This document shows, in pieces, positions 44,840-53,801 of a stretch of 64,000 nt of DNA (the first letter of the stretch is position 1; every line of letters starts with the position of its first letter). Source of the DNA: Flavobacterium sp. CFS9 (GTDB lineage Bacteria; Bacteroidota; Bacteroidia; Flavobacteriales; Flavobacteriaceae); NCBI RefSeq assembly GCF_041154745.1, contig NZ_AP031573.1:4464001-4528000 (forward strand), read 5' to 3'. The translations under genes and the position numbers were made by a program. The notes under the pieces were generated by a model that was not told the origin of the DNA, searched no databases, and saw only the letters and a list, made by a program, of their open reading frames with translations.

Positions 44840-45215
44840 TGGTTTAATTTTAAGGTGTAGGATTATCATCTTTGCCAATAGTCAGTAGATAATATTTTCC
44901 ACTTGTTAAAAAATCATTTGAATTATAGCACAATTTCAAAGTGCCAAATTAGATCAATTGCATTGAGTGATTATTATGAAAATTCATCCATTATTTATAA
45001 AAAACGGTCTATTTTTCCTATAAGCAATTATCTTCCTATTCGCTGAGGGCTTAAAGAAATATTCTCGATACCCAAAAAGTGGGCAGATTTTTAGCAAGCT
45101 GCATGCTGTTGGTCTTCAAAACGTTGCTGGAAAAGCGGATGAATCCGAAGCAAATCAAATGCTATGCTCCCGTTCTTCCCTTGTAAGTGCGGGGCATTTT
45201 GCCTAAATTTGCGGA
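44840..45215. other. Intergenic stretch without recognised features
   Basis: About 375 AT-rich bases between two divergently transcribed genes. I see no gene, exact promoter box or strong hairpin here. It must contain the promoters of both flanking genes. Confidence 0.3.
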
Positions 45216-45509
45216 ATGAACCACGAAGAAATAAAACGCTATTTTGAAAGCAATCCCCCGCCCAAGGAAGTAAGACTGACGGAATGGGCAAATATTACCG
45301 ATACGCAGGTTTTTCTCAGGAGCTGCTACAGCACCATCAGAAACTTCAGCGGACCTGTGGACCGCTGTCCGGCATGGTGGCATCTCAGGGATTTTTATAT
45401 CCTAATGAAAAAGACTCCCGCACCGCAGGCTTCGGCACGGGAAGCAGCTGCGGAAAATATGCAGGAAGATGCCTCTGATCAATCGCTTTCAGAAGAAGCC
45501 GATGTTTAA
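45216..45509 (+). CDS. Small DUF6965-like protein
   Basis: In this 97-residue protein residues 3-65 (EEIKRYFESNPPPKEVRLTEW, TDTQVFLRSCYSTIR, CPAWWHLRDFYILMKK) fit the DUF6965 pattern that I know from mobile elements of Bacteroidota; the tail is Ala/Glu-rich and disordered. Function is unknown. It ends 23 bases before a strong bidirectional terminator. Confidence 0.72.
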   Translation: MNHEEIKRYFESNPPPKEVRLTEWANITDTQVFLRSCYSTIRNFSGPVDRCPAWWHLRDFYILMKKTPAPQASAREAAAENMQEDASDQSLSEEADV

Positions 45510-45532
45510 AACCGGCTTTCATTTATAAAATA

Positions 45533-45569
45533 ACAGCCCTGCAGTTCACACTGCAGGGCTGTACTTTTT
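45533..45569. terminator. Strong bidirectional terminator
   Basis: ACAGCCCTGCAGT and ACTGCAGGGCTGT form a perfect 13-bp stem with a TCAC loop, followed by ACTTTTTT on the plus strand and TATTTTATAAA on the minus strand. It serves the DUF6965-like gene and the convergent response regulator. Confidence 0.85.
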
Positions 45570-45585
45570 TATGATGGACGCCGTC

Positions 45586-46035
45586 TCAAACCAGAAGGAA
45601 TTCTGCCTTGTTTCTTCCCGCAATGCTCCAGTCCATTTCCATTATGCTCTGCAGAAGATCTTTAAGGGCCTTGAATGTGCTGGGCTTGACGGCATAATAA
45701 TCGGCTCCCAGATCATAGGAGCGCTTTATGTTTTCAGCATTGCTGCTCGTGGAAAGCATAATCACTTTTACGCCGCTCAACGGCAGCGTTCCCCGCCGTA
45801 TTTCCTCAAGGCATTCAAAACCGTTTTTGACAGGCATGTTGATGTCCAGAAAAATGATTTCAGGCAGGCTCCCGGCGGCCTTATTAAGAGCACTCAGAAG
45901 CTGCTGCCCGTCTTCGGCTGTATTGACAGTCACCGGAAGGCTGAGCTCCTGAACGGCATCGAGAAACAGCAGCCTGTCGTCCTCATCATCATCTGCCAGA
46001 TAGATAATCTTTTTGGAATTATATATTTGCGACAT
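45586..46035 (-). CDS. Stand-alone response regulator (CheY-like receiver)
   Basis: The 149-residue protein is a complete receiver domain: acidic residues in IYLADDDEDD (15-17), phosphorylation site D64 in IIFLDINMPVKNG, Ser/Thr in IMLSTSS and Lys in YYAVKPST. It has no output domain, as in Rcp1/CheY-type regulators frequent in Bacteroidota that act through protein contacts. No histidine kinase gene is adjacent, so its partner is elsewhere. Separate from, and unlike, the divergent receiver protein at 8758. Confidence 0.9.
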   Translation of the reverse strand: MSQIYNSKKIIYLADDDEDDRLLFLDAVQELSLPVTVNTAEDGQQLLSALNKAAGSLPEIIFLDINMPVKNGFECLEEIRRGTLPLSGVKVIMLSTSSNAENIKRSYDLGADYYAVKPSTFKALKDLLQSIMEMDWSIAGRNKAEFLLV

Positions 46036-46439
46036 GGCCTCATGCTTTATGCTGCTGCAGAAGACAAGAATCTAAGAATCTGCAAAAAATACATATCAGA
46101 TAAGTAAGAATTGAAGATCGATAAATAATCGAATTATATCCGTTTAGCGGTTAACAGACCTTAAATATACGGAATTTACCTGCATAATTTTCAGCAATTG
46201 AAGCAAAAGATTGAAAATTATAGAAACAATAACACTTTATAACATTTTTTTTTAAAATTCATTTAATCCTTTTTAAAAATAAAAACAGCATTCTTTTCAG
46301 AATTCCCTATGCCGTAAATTCTGAATAAAGCCTTTCCGGCTTCTTTTTTCTTTTATGAATACCTGCTGAAAAATAAGGCTTTTTTAAAATTGTTGCTATT
46401 TGTAACATAATAACTTTTACAAAATGTTATTATCTGTAC
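46036..46439. other. AT-rich divergent region between response regulator and dinB
   Basis: About 400 bases with no convincing gene. It probably holds the response-regulator promoter. A T-rich tract at 46238-46256 is not part of a hairpin. A short direct recurrence of TAACATAATAAC and AAATGTTATTAT precedes the dinB promoter. Confidence 0.3.
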
Positions 46440-46470
46440 TAATTTTGGTCTGTATAAAAATGAACAGACC
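46440..46470 (+). promoter_or_regulatory. dinB promoter box with palindromic operator
   Basis: TAATTTTG at 46440-46447 matches the -7 consensus exactly. It runs into a perfect inverted repeat, GGTCTGT-N10-ACAGACC (46447-46470), which touches the dinB ATG at 46471. A repressor bound here would cover the transcription start and the leader. This is the layout of an SOS-type operator, but no LexA-like gene is seen in the window. Confidence 0.65.
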
Positions 46471-47652
46471 ATGAGCAGGGCAATTGTGCATATCGACATG
46501 AACACCTTTTTCGTATCGTGCGAAAGGCTTTCCAATTCAGAACTTAACGGCATTCCGCTGATCATAGGCGGCGGGGACAGGGGCGTTGTGGCGTCCTGCT
46601 CCTACGAAGCCCGTAAATTCGGCGTGCGTTCGGCCATGCCCATACACATGGCCATGAAGCTCTGCCCTCAGGCCAAAATCATGAAGGGCGACATGGAGCT
46701 CTACTCGAGGCTCTCCCATGACATCACCGAAATCATCCAGGAAAAGGCGCCCGTGGTGGAAAAGGCCAGCATCGACGAGTTCTATCTCGACATCACCGGC
46801 ATGGACCGTTTCTACGGAAGCTACAAATGGACAGATGAGCTGGCGCAGCGAATCACAAAGGAAACGGGCCTGCCCCTCACCTTTGCCCTTTCGGTCAACA
46901 AGACCGTATCGAAAATCGGCACGGGCGAAGGCAAGCAGAAGCAGAACCTTGAAATCCCGGAGCATCTGGTGCAGTCCTTCCTGAACCCGCTCTCCATTAG
47001 AAAAATTCCGATGGTCGGACAGAAAACCTTTGAGCTCCTTTCGAGAATCGGCATCCGCACCATCCGCACGCTCTCCGAAATGCCAGCCGAGTCCCTGCAG
47101 CAGATGATCGGAAAAAACGGAACAGAACTCTGGAAGAAAGCCAACGGCATCGACAACACGCCTGTGGAGCCATACACGGAAAGAAAGTCCATTTCCACCG
47201 AGCACACCTTCTCCCAGGATACCATTGATATATTGAAACTCAGCAGGATCCTGCAGGGAATGGTTGAAAAGCTGGCCTACGAGCTGCGCGCCGAAGAGTG
47301 GCTCGCCTCGACTGTGACCGTCAAGATCAGGTACGCCAATTTTGATACCGAAACCAAGCAGTCCCGTGTGCAGTATACCTCGGCCGACCATATCCTGAAC
47401 CAGACGGTGGTGGATCTCTTCAACAGGCTCTACCAGCGCCGCATGAGGCTCCGCCTTATCGGTGTGCGATTCAGCGGACTGGTCAGGGGAACCTACCAGA
47501 TCGACCTGTTCAATGACACCGAGGAGATGCTTGCCCTGTATCAGGCCATGGACCGAATGAAGAACCGCTACGGCTTTGATGCCGTGATGAGATGCGCAGG
47601 CGCATCTTTCAAGCCCAACAATAAAGACGAAATTTTAAAACGAAAAAAATAA
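46471..47652 (+). CDS. dinB: Y-family DNA polymerase IV (DinB)
   Basis: The 393-residue protein begins MSRAIVHIDMNTFFVSCERL with the metal-binding Asp at residue 9, and has KASIDEFYLDITGMDRFYG at about residue 100 (Asp-Glu pair), so the polymerase active site is intact, unlike in the inactive ImuB relatives. The little-finger region (TVTVKIRYANFDTETKQSRV in parts) follows. It makes mutagenic bypass synthesis past damaged DNA. The next gene, a DnaE-type polymerase, starts 3 bases later, so both are produced together, as in mutagenesis cassettes. Confidence 0.95.
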   Translation: MSRAIVHIDMNTFFVSCERLSNSELNGIPLIIGGGDRGVVASCSYEARKFGVRSAMPIHMAMKLCPQAKIMKGDMELYSRLSHDITEIIQEKAPVVEKASIDEFYLDITGMDRFYGSYKWTDELAQRITKETGLPLTFALSVNKTVSKIGTGEGKQKQNLEIPEHLVQSFLNPLSIRKIPMVGQKTFELLSRIGIRTIRTLSEMPAESLQQMIGKNGTELWKKANGIDNTPVEPYTERKSISTEHTFSQDTIDILKLSRILQGMVEKLAYELRAEEWLASTVTVKIRYANFDTETKQSRVQYTSADHILNQTVVDLFNRLYQRRMRLRLIGVRFSGLVRGTYQIDLFNDTEEMLALYQAMDRMKNRYGFDAVMRCAGASFKPNNKDEILKRKK

Positions 47653-47655
47653 ATC

Positions 47656-50600
47656 ATGTTTCTCAACTGCCACTCATTCCATTCCCTGCGCTACGGCACC
47701 ATACCGCTGGATGATCTGATCAGGCAGGCAGCGGATTGCGGTGTCACGGCGGCAGCCCTGACCGATATCAATACCGTTACGGGCATTTATGATTTTATAA
47801 AAGGCTGCCAGGCTCTAGGCATAAAACCGCTTGTCGGCATAGAATTCCGCTGCAGCCATAAATTGCGCTATATCGGCCTTGCGCAGAATGCCGTGGGGCT
47901 CGCCCAGATGAACCGCTTTCTGACCGAGCATAACTTTGAAAAGAAACCGTTGCCAGAAACCGCACCGTTCTTCTCGGATGTTTTCATCATTTATCCTTTA
48001 GAAAATGTGCCCGAAGAGCTTCGGCATAATGAATACATAGGCATCCGTCCCGACCAGCTGCAAAAACTTGTAGTCTCACAGTGGAGAAAACGACGAGCTG
48101 AGATGGTTATTCTTCAGCCAGTTGTATTCCGCACCAAAAGGGAATACAACCTGCACAGGATTCTTCGTGCAGTCGACCTAAACGAGCTTCTCTCCAAACT
48201 CGAACCTGATGACTGGTGCAGCAAATCGGATGTCATGATTCCTGAAGCGGAACTTACCGCCATGTATAAAGATTATCCCGAAATAATCCAGAATACAAGA
48301 TACATCATCGAACGCTGTAATTTTAAGTATGATTTTGAAAGCCCGAAAAACAAAAGGCATTATACCAAAAGTAAAAAAGGGGATATTGCCCTTTTGACCA
48401 CTTTGGCCGAAGAAGGTCTGGTATGGAGATACGGAAGCCATAATGCAGAAGCAAAAGCGCGTGTGGAGAAAGAGCTCAAAGTCATCAATGACCTTGAATT
48501 CAGCGGCTACTTCCTCATTACCTGGGATATCATACGCTACAGCACCTTCTGCGGTTTCCTTCATATCGGAAGGGGCTCGGGCGCCAACAGCATAATTGCC
48601 TACTGTCTTGGAATAACCGACATCTGCCCTTTGGAGCTTGACCTGTATTTCGAGCGCTTTCTGAATGAAAACCGCAAGAGCCCTCCCGATTTTGATATCG
48701 ACTGGAGCTGGAAAGAGCGGGATGTAATCTTGAGATACATCTCCAACCGATACGGCAGTGAGTATGTAGCTTTCTGCGGGACTAATGTAGAGTTCAAATA
48801 CCGCTCGATTTTCCGCGAGGTAGGCAAAGTATTCGGACTTCCAAAAGACGAGCTGGACATGCTGGCCAAAAATCCCATGAAGCTCCATCAGACCAACTCC
48901 ATAGTCAAACTGGTGCAGGAATACGGCATGATGCTGGAAAAATATCCCAATATGCGCAGCATGCATTCCTGCGGGATATTGATCTCCGAAGAGCCGCTGA
49001 CCAATTACACGCCGCTGGAAATGCCCCCGAAAGGATTCCCGATAGTGCTCTTTGACATGCATACGGCAGAGGATATCGGTTTTGACAAGTTTGACATTCT
49101 CAGCCAGAGAGGCATTGGGCATATTGATGATACCGTGAAGATAATTGAGAAGAACAGAGGAATCCGGATCAATATCCGCGACACGAGTATCTCAAAAAAC
49201 GAACCCTCCGCAAACGTCTATCTTGCGGAAGGAAGAACCATAGGATGCTTCTACATCGAAAGCCCTGCGATGCGGGGGCTTTTGCGCCGTCTGAAATGCG
49301 ATAATTATAAAACCCTTGTTGCTGCCTCTTCGATCATCCGTCCTGGAGTCGCGCAGTCTGGAATGATGAAGGAATACATATTCCGCCATAACAACCCGTC
49401 AAAATTTGAATACTTTCACCCGGTCTTTGAAAAGGAGCTAGGAGAAACCTACGGCATTATGGTGTATCAGGAAGACGTGATCAAAATTGCCCTGCATTAC
49501 GGCGGGCTGTCGGCTGCAGACGGCGATATACTAAGGCGTGCCATGTCGGGCAAGGGACGCTCTAAAGCGGCGCTCCAGAAAGTGAAGGACGATTTCTTTA
49601 TTTCAGCGGCCGCAAATGGGCATCCCGAAGCGCTGAGCCAGGAAATCTACCGCCAGATCGAATCCTTTGCGGGCTATTCTTTCTGCAAGGCGCACTCCGC
49701 ATCCTACGCCGTGGAAAGCTACCAGAGCCTTTATCTGAAGGTGCACTACCCTATTGAATTTATGGTTGCCGTAATCAATAATCAGGGAGGGTTCTACAGA
49801 ACTGAAATCTATGTGCACGAAGCGCGGATGGCCGGCGCTGTCATCCATACCCCCTGCGTGAACAGAAGCGGATTTGAAACCGCTCTTTACGGCACCGATA
49901 TCTATCTGGGCTTTATGCACCTGCAGGGCCTGGATTCCAAACTCTCGCAGTTCATCGCTGCTGAGCGCGAGAGAAACGGCATCTACAAATCGCTGGAAGA
50001 TTTCATAAACAGGGTGCCGATGGGAATTGAGAATGTAAAGACGCTTATTTTTATCGGCGCTTTCCGTTTTACGGGAAAAACCAAAAACCAGCTTCTGGTG
50101 CAGGTAAGCCTTTTGATGAATAATTTCAAGCCAGCAAATCGCGGGCTTATGCTCATCGAGCAGCCTGCAAAGGAATTTAAGCTGCCTGTTCTGGAGCGCT
50201 CGATTTTTGAGGATGCCTTTGATGAAATCGAACTGCTGAATTTCCCGGTTTCCTGCACCGTTTTTGATCTGCTCAAAACCAGATACCGAGGGGATGTGAT
50301 GGTTCGGGATTTGTTAAAATACCATAAGAAGGAAGTTCGCATGCTTGCCTATCTCATCTCGACAAAACAGGTGCCTACAAAGAGGGGCAATATGTATTTC
50401 GGGACATGGATCGATCATGAGGGAGCCTATTTTGATACGGCGCATTTCCCGGACAGTCTTGTAAATAATCCTTTTCAGGGAGGCGGATGCTACCTGCTTC
50501 TGGGCACAGTGGAAATTGACTATCATTTCCCTACGATCACCATTTCCAGAATGGCGAAAATGCCATTTATCCCTGATCCAAGATATTCGGACTCGGAAAA

Positions 50601-50709
50601 AAGGTATACCACACAGCACAATATCAAACAGGATGTCAGCAGCACCCACCGCCAGCCTTATCCGCAGGATCACGAAATCAATCTGCCGCGCCACAGAATG
50701 AAATTTTGA
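47656..50709 (+). CDS. dnaE: DnaE-type DNA polymerase III alpha subunit (error-prone type)
   Basis: This 1017-residue C-family polymerase, shorter than replicative DnaE (about 1150-1450), has an N-terminal PHP domain (NCHSFHSLRYG, ALTDINTVTG), catalytic PDFDIDWSW at about 345, IRPGVAQSGMM, YQEDVIKIALHYGG and AMSGKGRSKAAL, then helix-hairpin-helix and an OB-like C-terminus. This size and the partnership with a Y-family polymerase fit the DnaE2/ImuC type used in damage-induced mutagenesis. It lies 3 bases after dinB. It is followed by 290 bases without a supported gene, then by yedK. Confidence 0.92.
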   Translation: MFLNCHSFHSLRYGTIPLDDLIRQAADCGVTAAALTDINTVTGIYDFIKGCQALGIKPLVGIEFRCSHKLRYIGLAQNAVGLAQMNRFLTEHNFEKKPLPETAPFFSDVFIIYPLENVPEELRHNEYIGIRPDQLQKLVVSQWRKRRAEMVILQPVVFRTKREYNLHRILRAVDLNELLSKLEPDDWCSKSDVMIPEAELTAMYKDYPEIIQNTRYIIERCNFKYDFESPKNKRHYTKSKKGDIALLTTLAEEGLVWRYGSHNAEAKARVEKELKVINDLEFSGYFLITWDIIRYSTFCGFLHIGRGSGANSIIAYCLGITDICPLELDLYFERFLNENRKSPPDFDIDWSWKERDVILRYISNRYGSEYVAFCGTNVEFKYRSIFREVGKVFGLPKDELDMLAKNPMKLHQTNSIVKLVQEYGMMLEKYPNMRSMHSCGILISEEPLTNYTPLEMPPKGFPIVLFDMHTAEDIGFDKFDILSQRGIGHIDDTVKIIEKNRGIRINIRDTSISKNEPSANVYLAEGRTIGCFYIESPAMRGLLRRLKCDNYKTLVAASSIIRPGVAQSGMMKEYIFRHNNPSKFEYFHPVFEKELGETYGIMVYQEDVIKIALHYGGLSAADGDILRRAMSGKGRSKAALQKVKDDFFISAAANGHPEALSQEIYRQIESFAGYSFCKAHSASYAVESYQSLYLKVHYPIEFMVAVINNQGGFYRTEIYVHEARMAGAVIHTPCVNRSGFETALYGTDIYLGFMHLQGLDSKLSQFIAAERERNGIYKSLEDFINRVPMGIENVKTLIFIGAFRFTGKTKNQLLVQVSLLMNNFKPANRGLMLIEQPAKEFKLPVLERSIFEDAFDEIELLNFPVSCTVFDLLKTRYRGDVMVRDLLKYHKKEVRMLAYLISTKQVPTKRGNMYFGTWIDHEGAYFDTAHFPDSLVNNPFQGGGCYLLLGTVEIDYHFPTITISRMAKMPFIPDPRYSDSEKRYTTQHNIKQDVSSTHRQPYPQDHEINLPRHRMKF

Positions 50710-51001
50710 ATATTTAGTTATGCAATGTCCTAAGAATGAACTAAATTTGATAGAAAAGCAGAAACAGAAAGAGGAAAACAAGCATGCCGTACATCAGTTT
50801 TCTGCTGTTTCTTTTTCTAAGCTTTTGTTTTCGCTTTTCATTTTCTTTAATAAGCCTTTCGATGCGTTTGATGTCTATTGGGTAAGATTCCATAAGATCG
50901 TTTATTCAAACTTAAGCCGTATGAAAAAGACAAAAGCCCTTAAAAGGGCAGATTAGTATCAGGATAAGACATTTTTAAAACAGCCTTTAAAACGGAATAT
51001 T

Positions 51002-51625
51002 ATGTGTTATTATACCCAGCAGAATGCCTCAATAGAAGATCTCAAAAGACGCTTTAATGCGGAACTCGACAATGAGGAAACCTATCTGCAGTCGGATTTT
51101 ATAAACGGGTTCTCCCATCCAAATATCCCTGTGATACTTAATTCCTCTCCGCACCTGATCACAACGGATTACACCTGGGGGCTTCTCCCGTCATGGGCGA
51201 AGGATATAGAATTCAGAAAAAATACGCTCAATGCAAGGATAGAGAGCATAGACGAAAAGGCCTCCTTCAAAAACATCACCCATAACCGATGCCTGATAAT
51301 AGCATCTGCCTACTACGAATGGCATTGGAATGATGAGAAGGGAAAAAGCAAGGATAAGTACCAGATCAACTCGCAGGATGATGAAATCTTTACGTTTGCC
51401 GGCCTGTATTCCTCCTGGACGGATCCCCTAACCGATGAAATTAAAAACACCTACACCATGGTGACCACAAAAGCAAACGGCCTGATGCAGTACATCCATA
51501 ACCATAAGCTCAGAATGCCCATTATGCTGAAGCGGCAGGACGAATCCGCATGGCTGGACCAGTCGGTGAAAATCGAGGATTTCGCCTTTCCCTATCAGGG
51601 AAATCTGGTCGGCTTTCAAATCTAA
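51002..51625 (+). CDS. yedK: SOS response-associated peptidase (YedK/SRAP)
   Basis: The 207-residue protein starts MCYYTQQ with the catalytic Cys2, and has NARIESIDEKASFKN, CLIIASAYYEWHW (Glu) and HNHKLRMPIML (His), the SRAP active-site set. YedK/HMCES proteins bind abasic sites in single-stranded DNA and form a thiazolidine crosslink that protects them. Next to the polymerase pair this completes a damage-tolerance group. The 292 bases upstream contain a GCCCTT-AA-AAGGGC palindrome at 50937 and no clear gene. Confidence 0.95.
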   Translation: MCYYTQQNASIEDLKRRFNAELDNEETYLQSDFINGFSHPNIPVILNSSPHLITTDYTWGLLPSWAKDIEFRKNTLNARIESIDEKASFKNITHNRCLIIASAYYEWHWNDEKGKSKDKYQINSQDDEIFTFAGLYSSWTDPLTDEIKNTYTMVTTKANGLMQYIHNHKLRMPIMLKRQDESAWLDQSVKIEDFAFPYQGNLVGFQI

Positions 51626-51636
51626 CAGATACTGCT

Positions 51637-52074
51637 ATGGAAATCGATAAGTTTAACGGAGTCACAGACTCAGATTTTATAGAATACTTTAAAATTGACC
51701 TGCATTCCCGAATGGAGATCATCAATTACACTTATCCCCATGAACTCCTTGACGAAGACGGCGGCTTCGGCGAGCATGTGCAAAGATGTGTCGGGCTGCT
51801 GAAAGACTACATCATCGTCTGCCACAGGGAGGCAAAAGCTGCCTTAAGGCGGCAGCAGAGAGAGGCTCTGGAAAATGATGGCGCGCCAGGCACCGAAATG
51901 GAATTGGGGCAGATGGTCAAGGAAACTCCCGAGGAAAAAACCAATAGGCTGGAAATGGAAAAGAATCAGGAAAAGGAAGAGTCGGCAGCCAAATACAGGG
52001 AGCTGAGCGATGAGATAAATTGCCTGATCGACGGGCACCGCGAGAAGGTAAAAATTATCTACGTCGACCTGTGA
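51637..52074 (+). CDS. Hypothetical protein downstream of yedK
   Basis: The 145-residue acidic, helical protein has no signal peptide. Residues 1-60 (MEIDKFNGVTDSDFIEYF, DLHSRMEIINYTYPHELLDEDGG) look folded; residues 70-125 are a charged coiled-coil-like region (RRQQREALEND, EKTNRLEMEKNQEKEES). The frame is open upstream into yedK, but the ATG at 51637, 11 bases after the yedK stop, is sensible. Likely co-transcribed with yedK. No family recognised. Confidence 0.6.
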   Translation: MEIDKFNGVTDSDFIEYFKIDLHSRMEIINYTYPHELLDEDGGFGEHVQRCVGLLKDYIIVCHREAKAALRRQQREALENDGAPGTEMELGQMVKETPEEKTNRLEMEKNQEKEESAAKYRELSDEINCLIDGHREKVKIIYVDL

Positions 52075-52097
52075 GGTTTGGATAGAATCATTAGAGC

Positions 52098-52529
52098 CTA
52101 ATTTTGAGTCCCGAGAATGGAAATTGTTTTCTCATCCAAAATTCCGCCATAGTATTTCTGAAGCACTTTTCCGAAGACCGGATCCGCATCGGCAATCCTG
52201 CTGAACAGCGTCATGCAGGACCTGAGCTTCCGCTGGTCAGGCTTTCCGAAAATCTCCAGCGCGGTTTTTCCGTTCAGTCCCAGGACCGCCTGTGAAATCT
52301 CGACTAGACGTTTCCCCAGTACCGGATCGTTAAGATATTCCCTGGCTTCGTCCAGGTCCTTTAGCCCAAAATATACATTATAGTCCGTAAAACCCAGACC
52401 CCTGATCTGCGGGAAGACAAACCACATCCAGTGGCTCTGCTTGCGTCCGCTTCTGATTTCTTCCAATGCTCGGGGATAGGCATCCTGCTGCGCCCTGATA
52501 AATCTTTCAATGCCGTCTTCTGTATTCAT
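52098..52529 (-). CDS. DUF1810 family protein
   Basis: The 143-residue protein matches DUF1810 along its length: RFIRAQQDAYPRALEEIRSGRKQSHWMWFVFPQIRGLG (in parts), LGKRLVEISQAVL and DQRKLRSCMTLF. The family is widespread, often called calpastatin-like in databases without experimental support; it may belong to the ADP-ribose or macrodomain-type world. Convergent with the yedK pair and 24 bases from it. Intact. Confidence 0.9.
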   Translation of the reverse strand: MNTEDGIERFIRAQQDAYPRALEEIRSGRKQSHWMWFVFPQIRGLGFTDYNVYFGLKDLDEAREYLNDPVLGKRLVEISQAVLGLNGKTALEIFGKPDQRKLRSCMTLFSRIADADPVFGKVLQKYYGGILDEKTISILGTQN

Positions 52530-52602
52530 TGCTCCTCTATTTTAAATTTATAATTGGCCAGCTTGATCCTTTTGCGCAAAGAAGAGCAGTGAGGAACGAT
52601 TT

Positions 52603-52992
52603 TCAGAACACCTCCTGATACAGAAGCTCGATTGTCACCTCTCTTTTTGCGGATCCCTCCTCCACGAAGATTGTGGCCCATCGCGGCTCGAAATTTTCGA
52701 CCAGGAAACTGAAGGCACTCAGTATTTCATCCGTCGCACTCTCCCTATCGATGCCAAGATTCTTTTCATATGCGATGATCCGGTAGAAGATGCCGTTCTC
52801 CAGCAGCTCATCCTGCCCGTCGGCCGTATTGTCCGGCGCCGGTCCAAAATGGAAAATCTCCGCGCCCCCGCAAAGCAGTCCCGCCAGATGGCTGCGCACC
52901 GATAAAAACAGCGCCTCATCGCTCAAGCCGTACGGCACATCCAGCTCTCCGGCTCTGACGGTCACCGCTAAATCCTCAAAATGCAGTTCCAT
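52603..52992 (-). CDS. Hypothetical protein, 129 residues
   Basis: Acidic soluble protein (e.g. MELHFEDLAVTVRAGELDVPYGLSDEAL in parts; TIFVEEGSAKREVTIELLYQ at the end) with mixed alpha/beta character and no signal or membrane span. It is the second of three short genes on the minus strand at 52.1-53.5 kb, with about 70 bases before DUF1810. I do not recognise it. The codon pattern is regular, so the frame is probably real. Confidence 0.55.
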   Translation of the reverse strand: MELHFEDLAVTVRAGELDVPYGLSDEALFLSVRSHLAGLLCGGAEIFHFGPAPDNTADGQDELLENGIFYRIIAYEKNLGIDRESATDEILSAFSFLVENFEPRWATIFVEEGSAKREVTIELLYQEVF

Positions 52993-53051
52993 AGATCGAT
53001 AATTAAGATGGCAGATTGGTATTTAGGGAGAATGTCTCAGAGAAAAGAAGA

Positions 53052-53516
53052 TCAGTCCAGAATGCCTTTTCCGAATATCTTCTCCACCTGATAGATATAG
53101 TTTTCCAGCAGAGGCGTCGGCAGGAAGAACCTGCTCACTGCAGCGGCCTTTGCATCGGTCTTCTGGCTGTCAAAGGAGCGTTCCAGCAGTTCAGTATAGT
53201 CTCTAAGCTGGTCACTGTCCAATATTTTTCGCAGATCCCTTTCCGTGTTTACAAAGGACTTGAGCATTGGGAAATCATTATTGTTATCCGTTTCATAGCG
53301 CTCTAGTCCCGACTTTATGCCATCGTACTCTTCTTTGAAGATGCTCAGCACATCCTTCATATTATGCGCGTAAAAGATGTTGGGAATGAGTCCGGCCTTA
53401 TACTCCGCATAATGATGCTGTGATGCGGCGGGGCTTTCCAGATACTTCTCAAAGGTCTGTATCCTGAAAATATAATCCGTTTCAAAAATATTGCGGTCCT
53501 GATAATCAATATCCAT
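53052..53516 (-). CDS. Hypothetical protein, 154 residues
   Basis: Soluble, highly charged helical protein (MDIDYQDRNIFETDYIFRIQ, FAHNMKDVLSIFKEEYDGI-like segments, EKIFGKGILD) without recognised domain, signal peptide or membrane span. It is first in the minus-strand group that ends with DUF1810; 59 bases separate it from the next gene. The 285 bases between it and the large gene at 53802 hold no gene and must contain both promoters. Confidence 0.58.
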   Translation of the reverse strand: MDIDYQDRNIFETDYIFRIQTFEKYLESPAASQHHYAEYKAGLIPNIFYAHNMKDVLSIFKEEYDGIKSGLERYETDNNNDFPMLKSFVNTERDLRKILDSDQLRDYTELLERSFDSQKTDAKAAAVSRFFLPTPLLENYIYQVEKIFGKGILD

Positions 53517-53801
53517 ACTGTACTGTATTAGTTGTTATGACTAAAGTTAGCTAATTTTTTAATTCCAGACTCCTAAAAAATGATCTGCACTTCAATTTCA
53601 TCAGACCGCTCAATATCAGCCGTTTAGTACGCCGCCGCTAAACCGAGAAGCCCCTCGGAGATTCAGCAGCGATGGCACAGTATTTTAACTGGCAGAATAT
53701 TAAGAATTTTCAACTTAAAAATATGCTCGATTTTCGGATATTGCATAAATTTGAATTGATCAAAAAACTTTACTGCTAACCAAATTTTTAATCGCATTCC
53801 C

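Noticed and set aside
46537..47391. 284-codon minus-strand frame opposite dinB
   Set aside because: Shadow frame produced by the GC-rich third positions of dinB; repetitive Gly/His/Asp composition.
50720..50956. 78-codon frame after dnaE
   Set aside because: Low-complexity Lys and Phe runs, no domain, overlaps a short palindrome; not supported.
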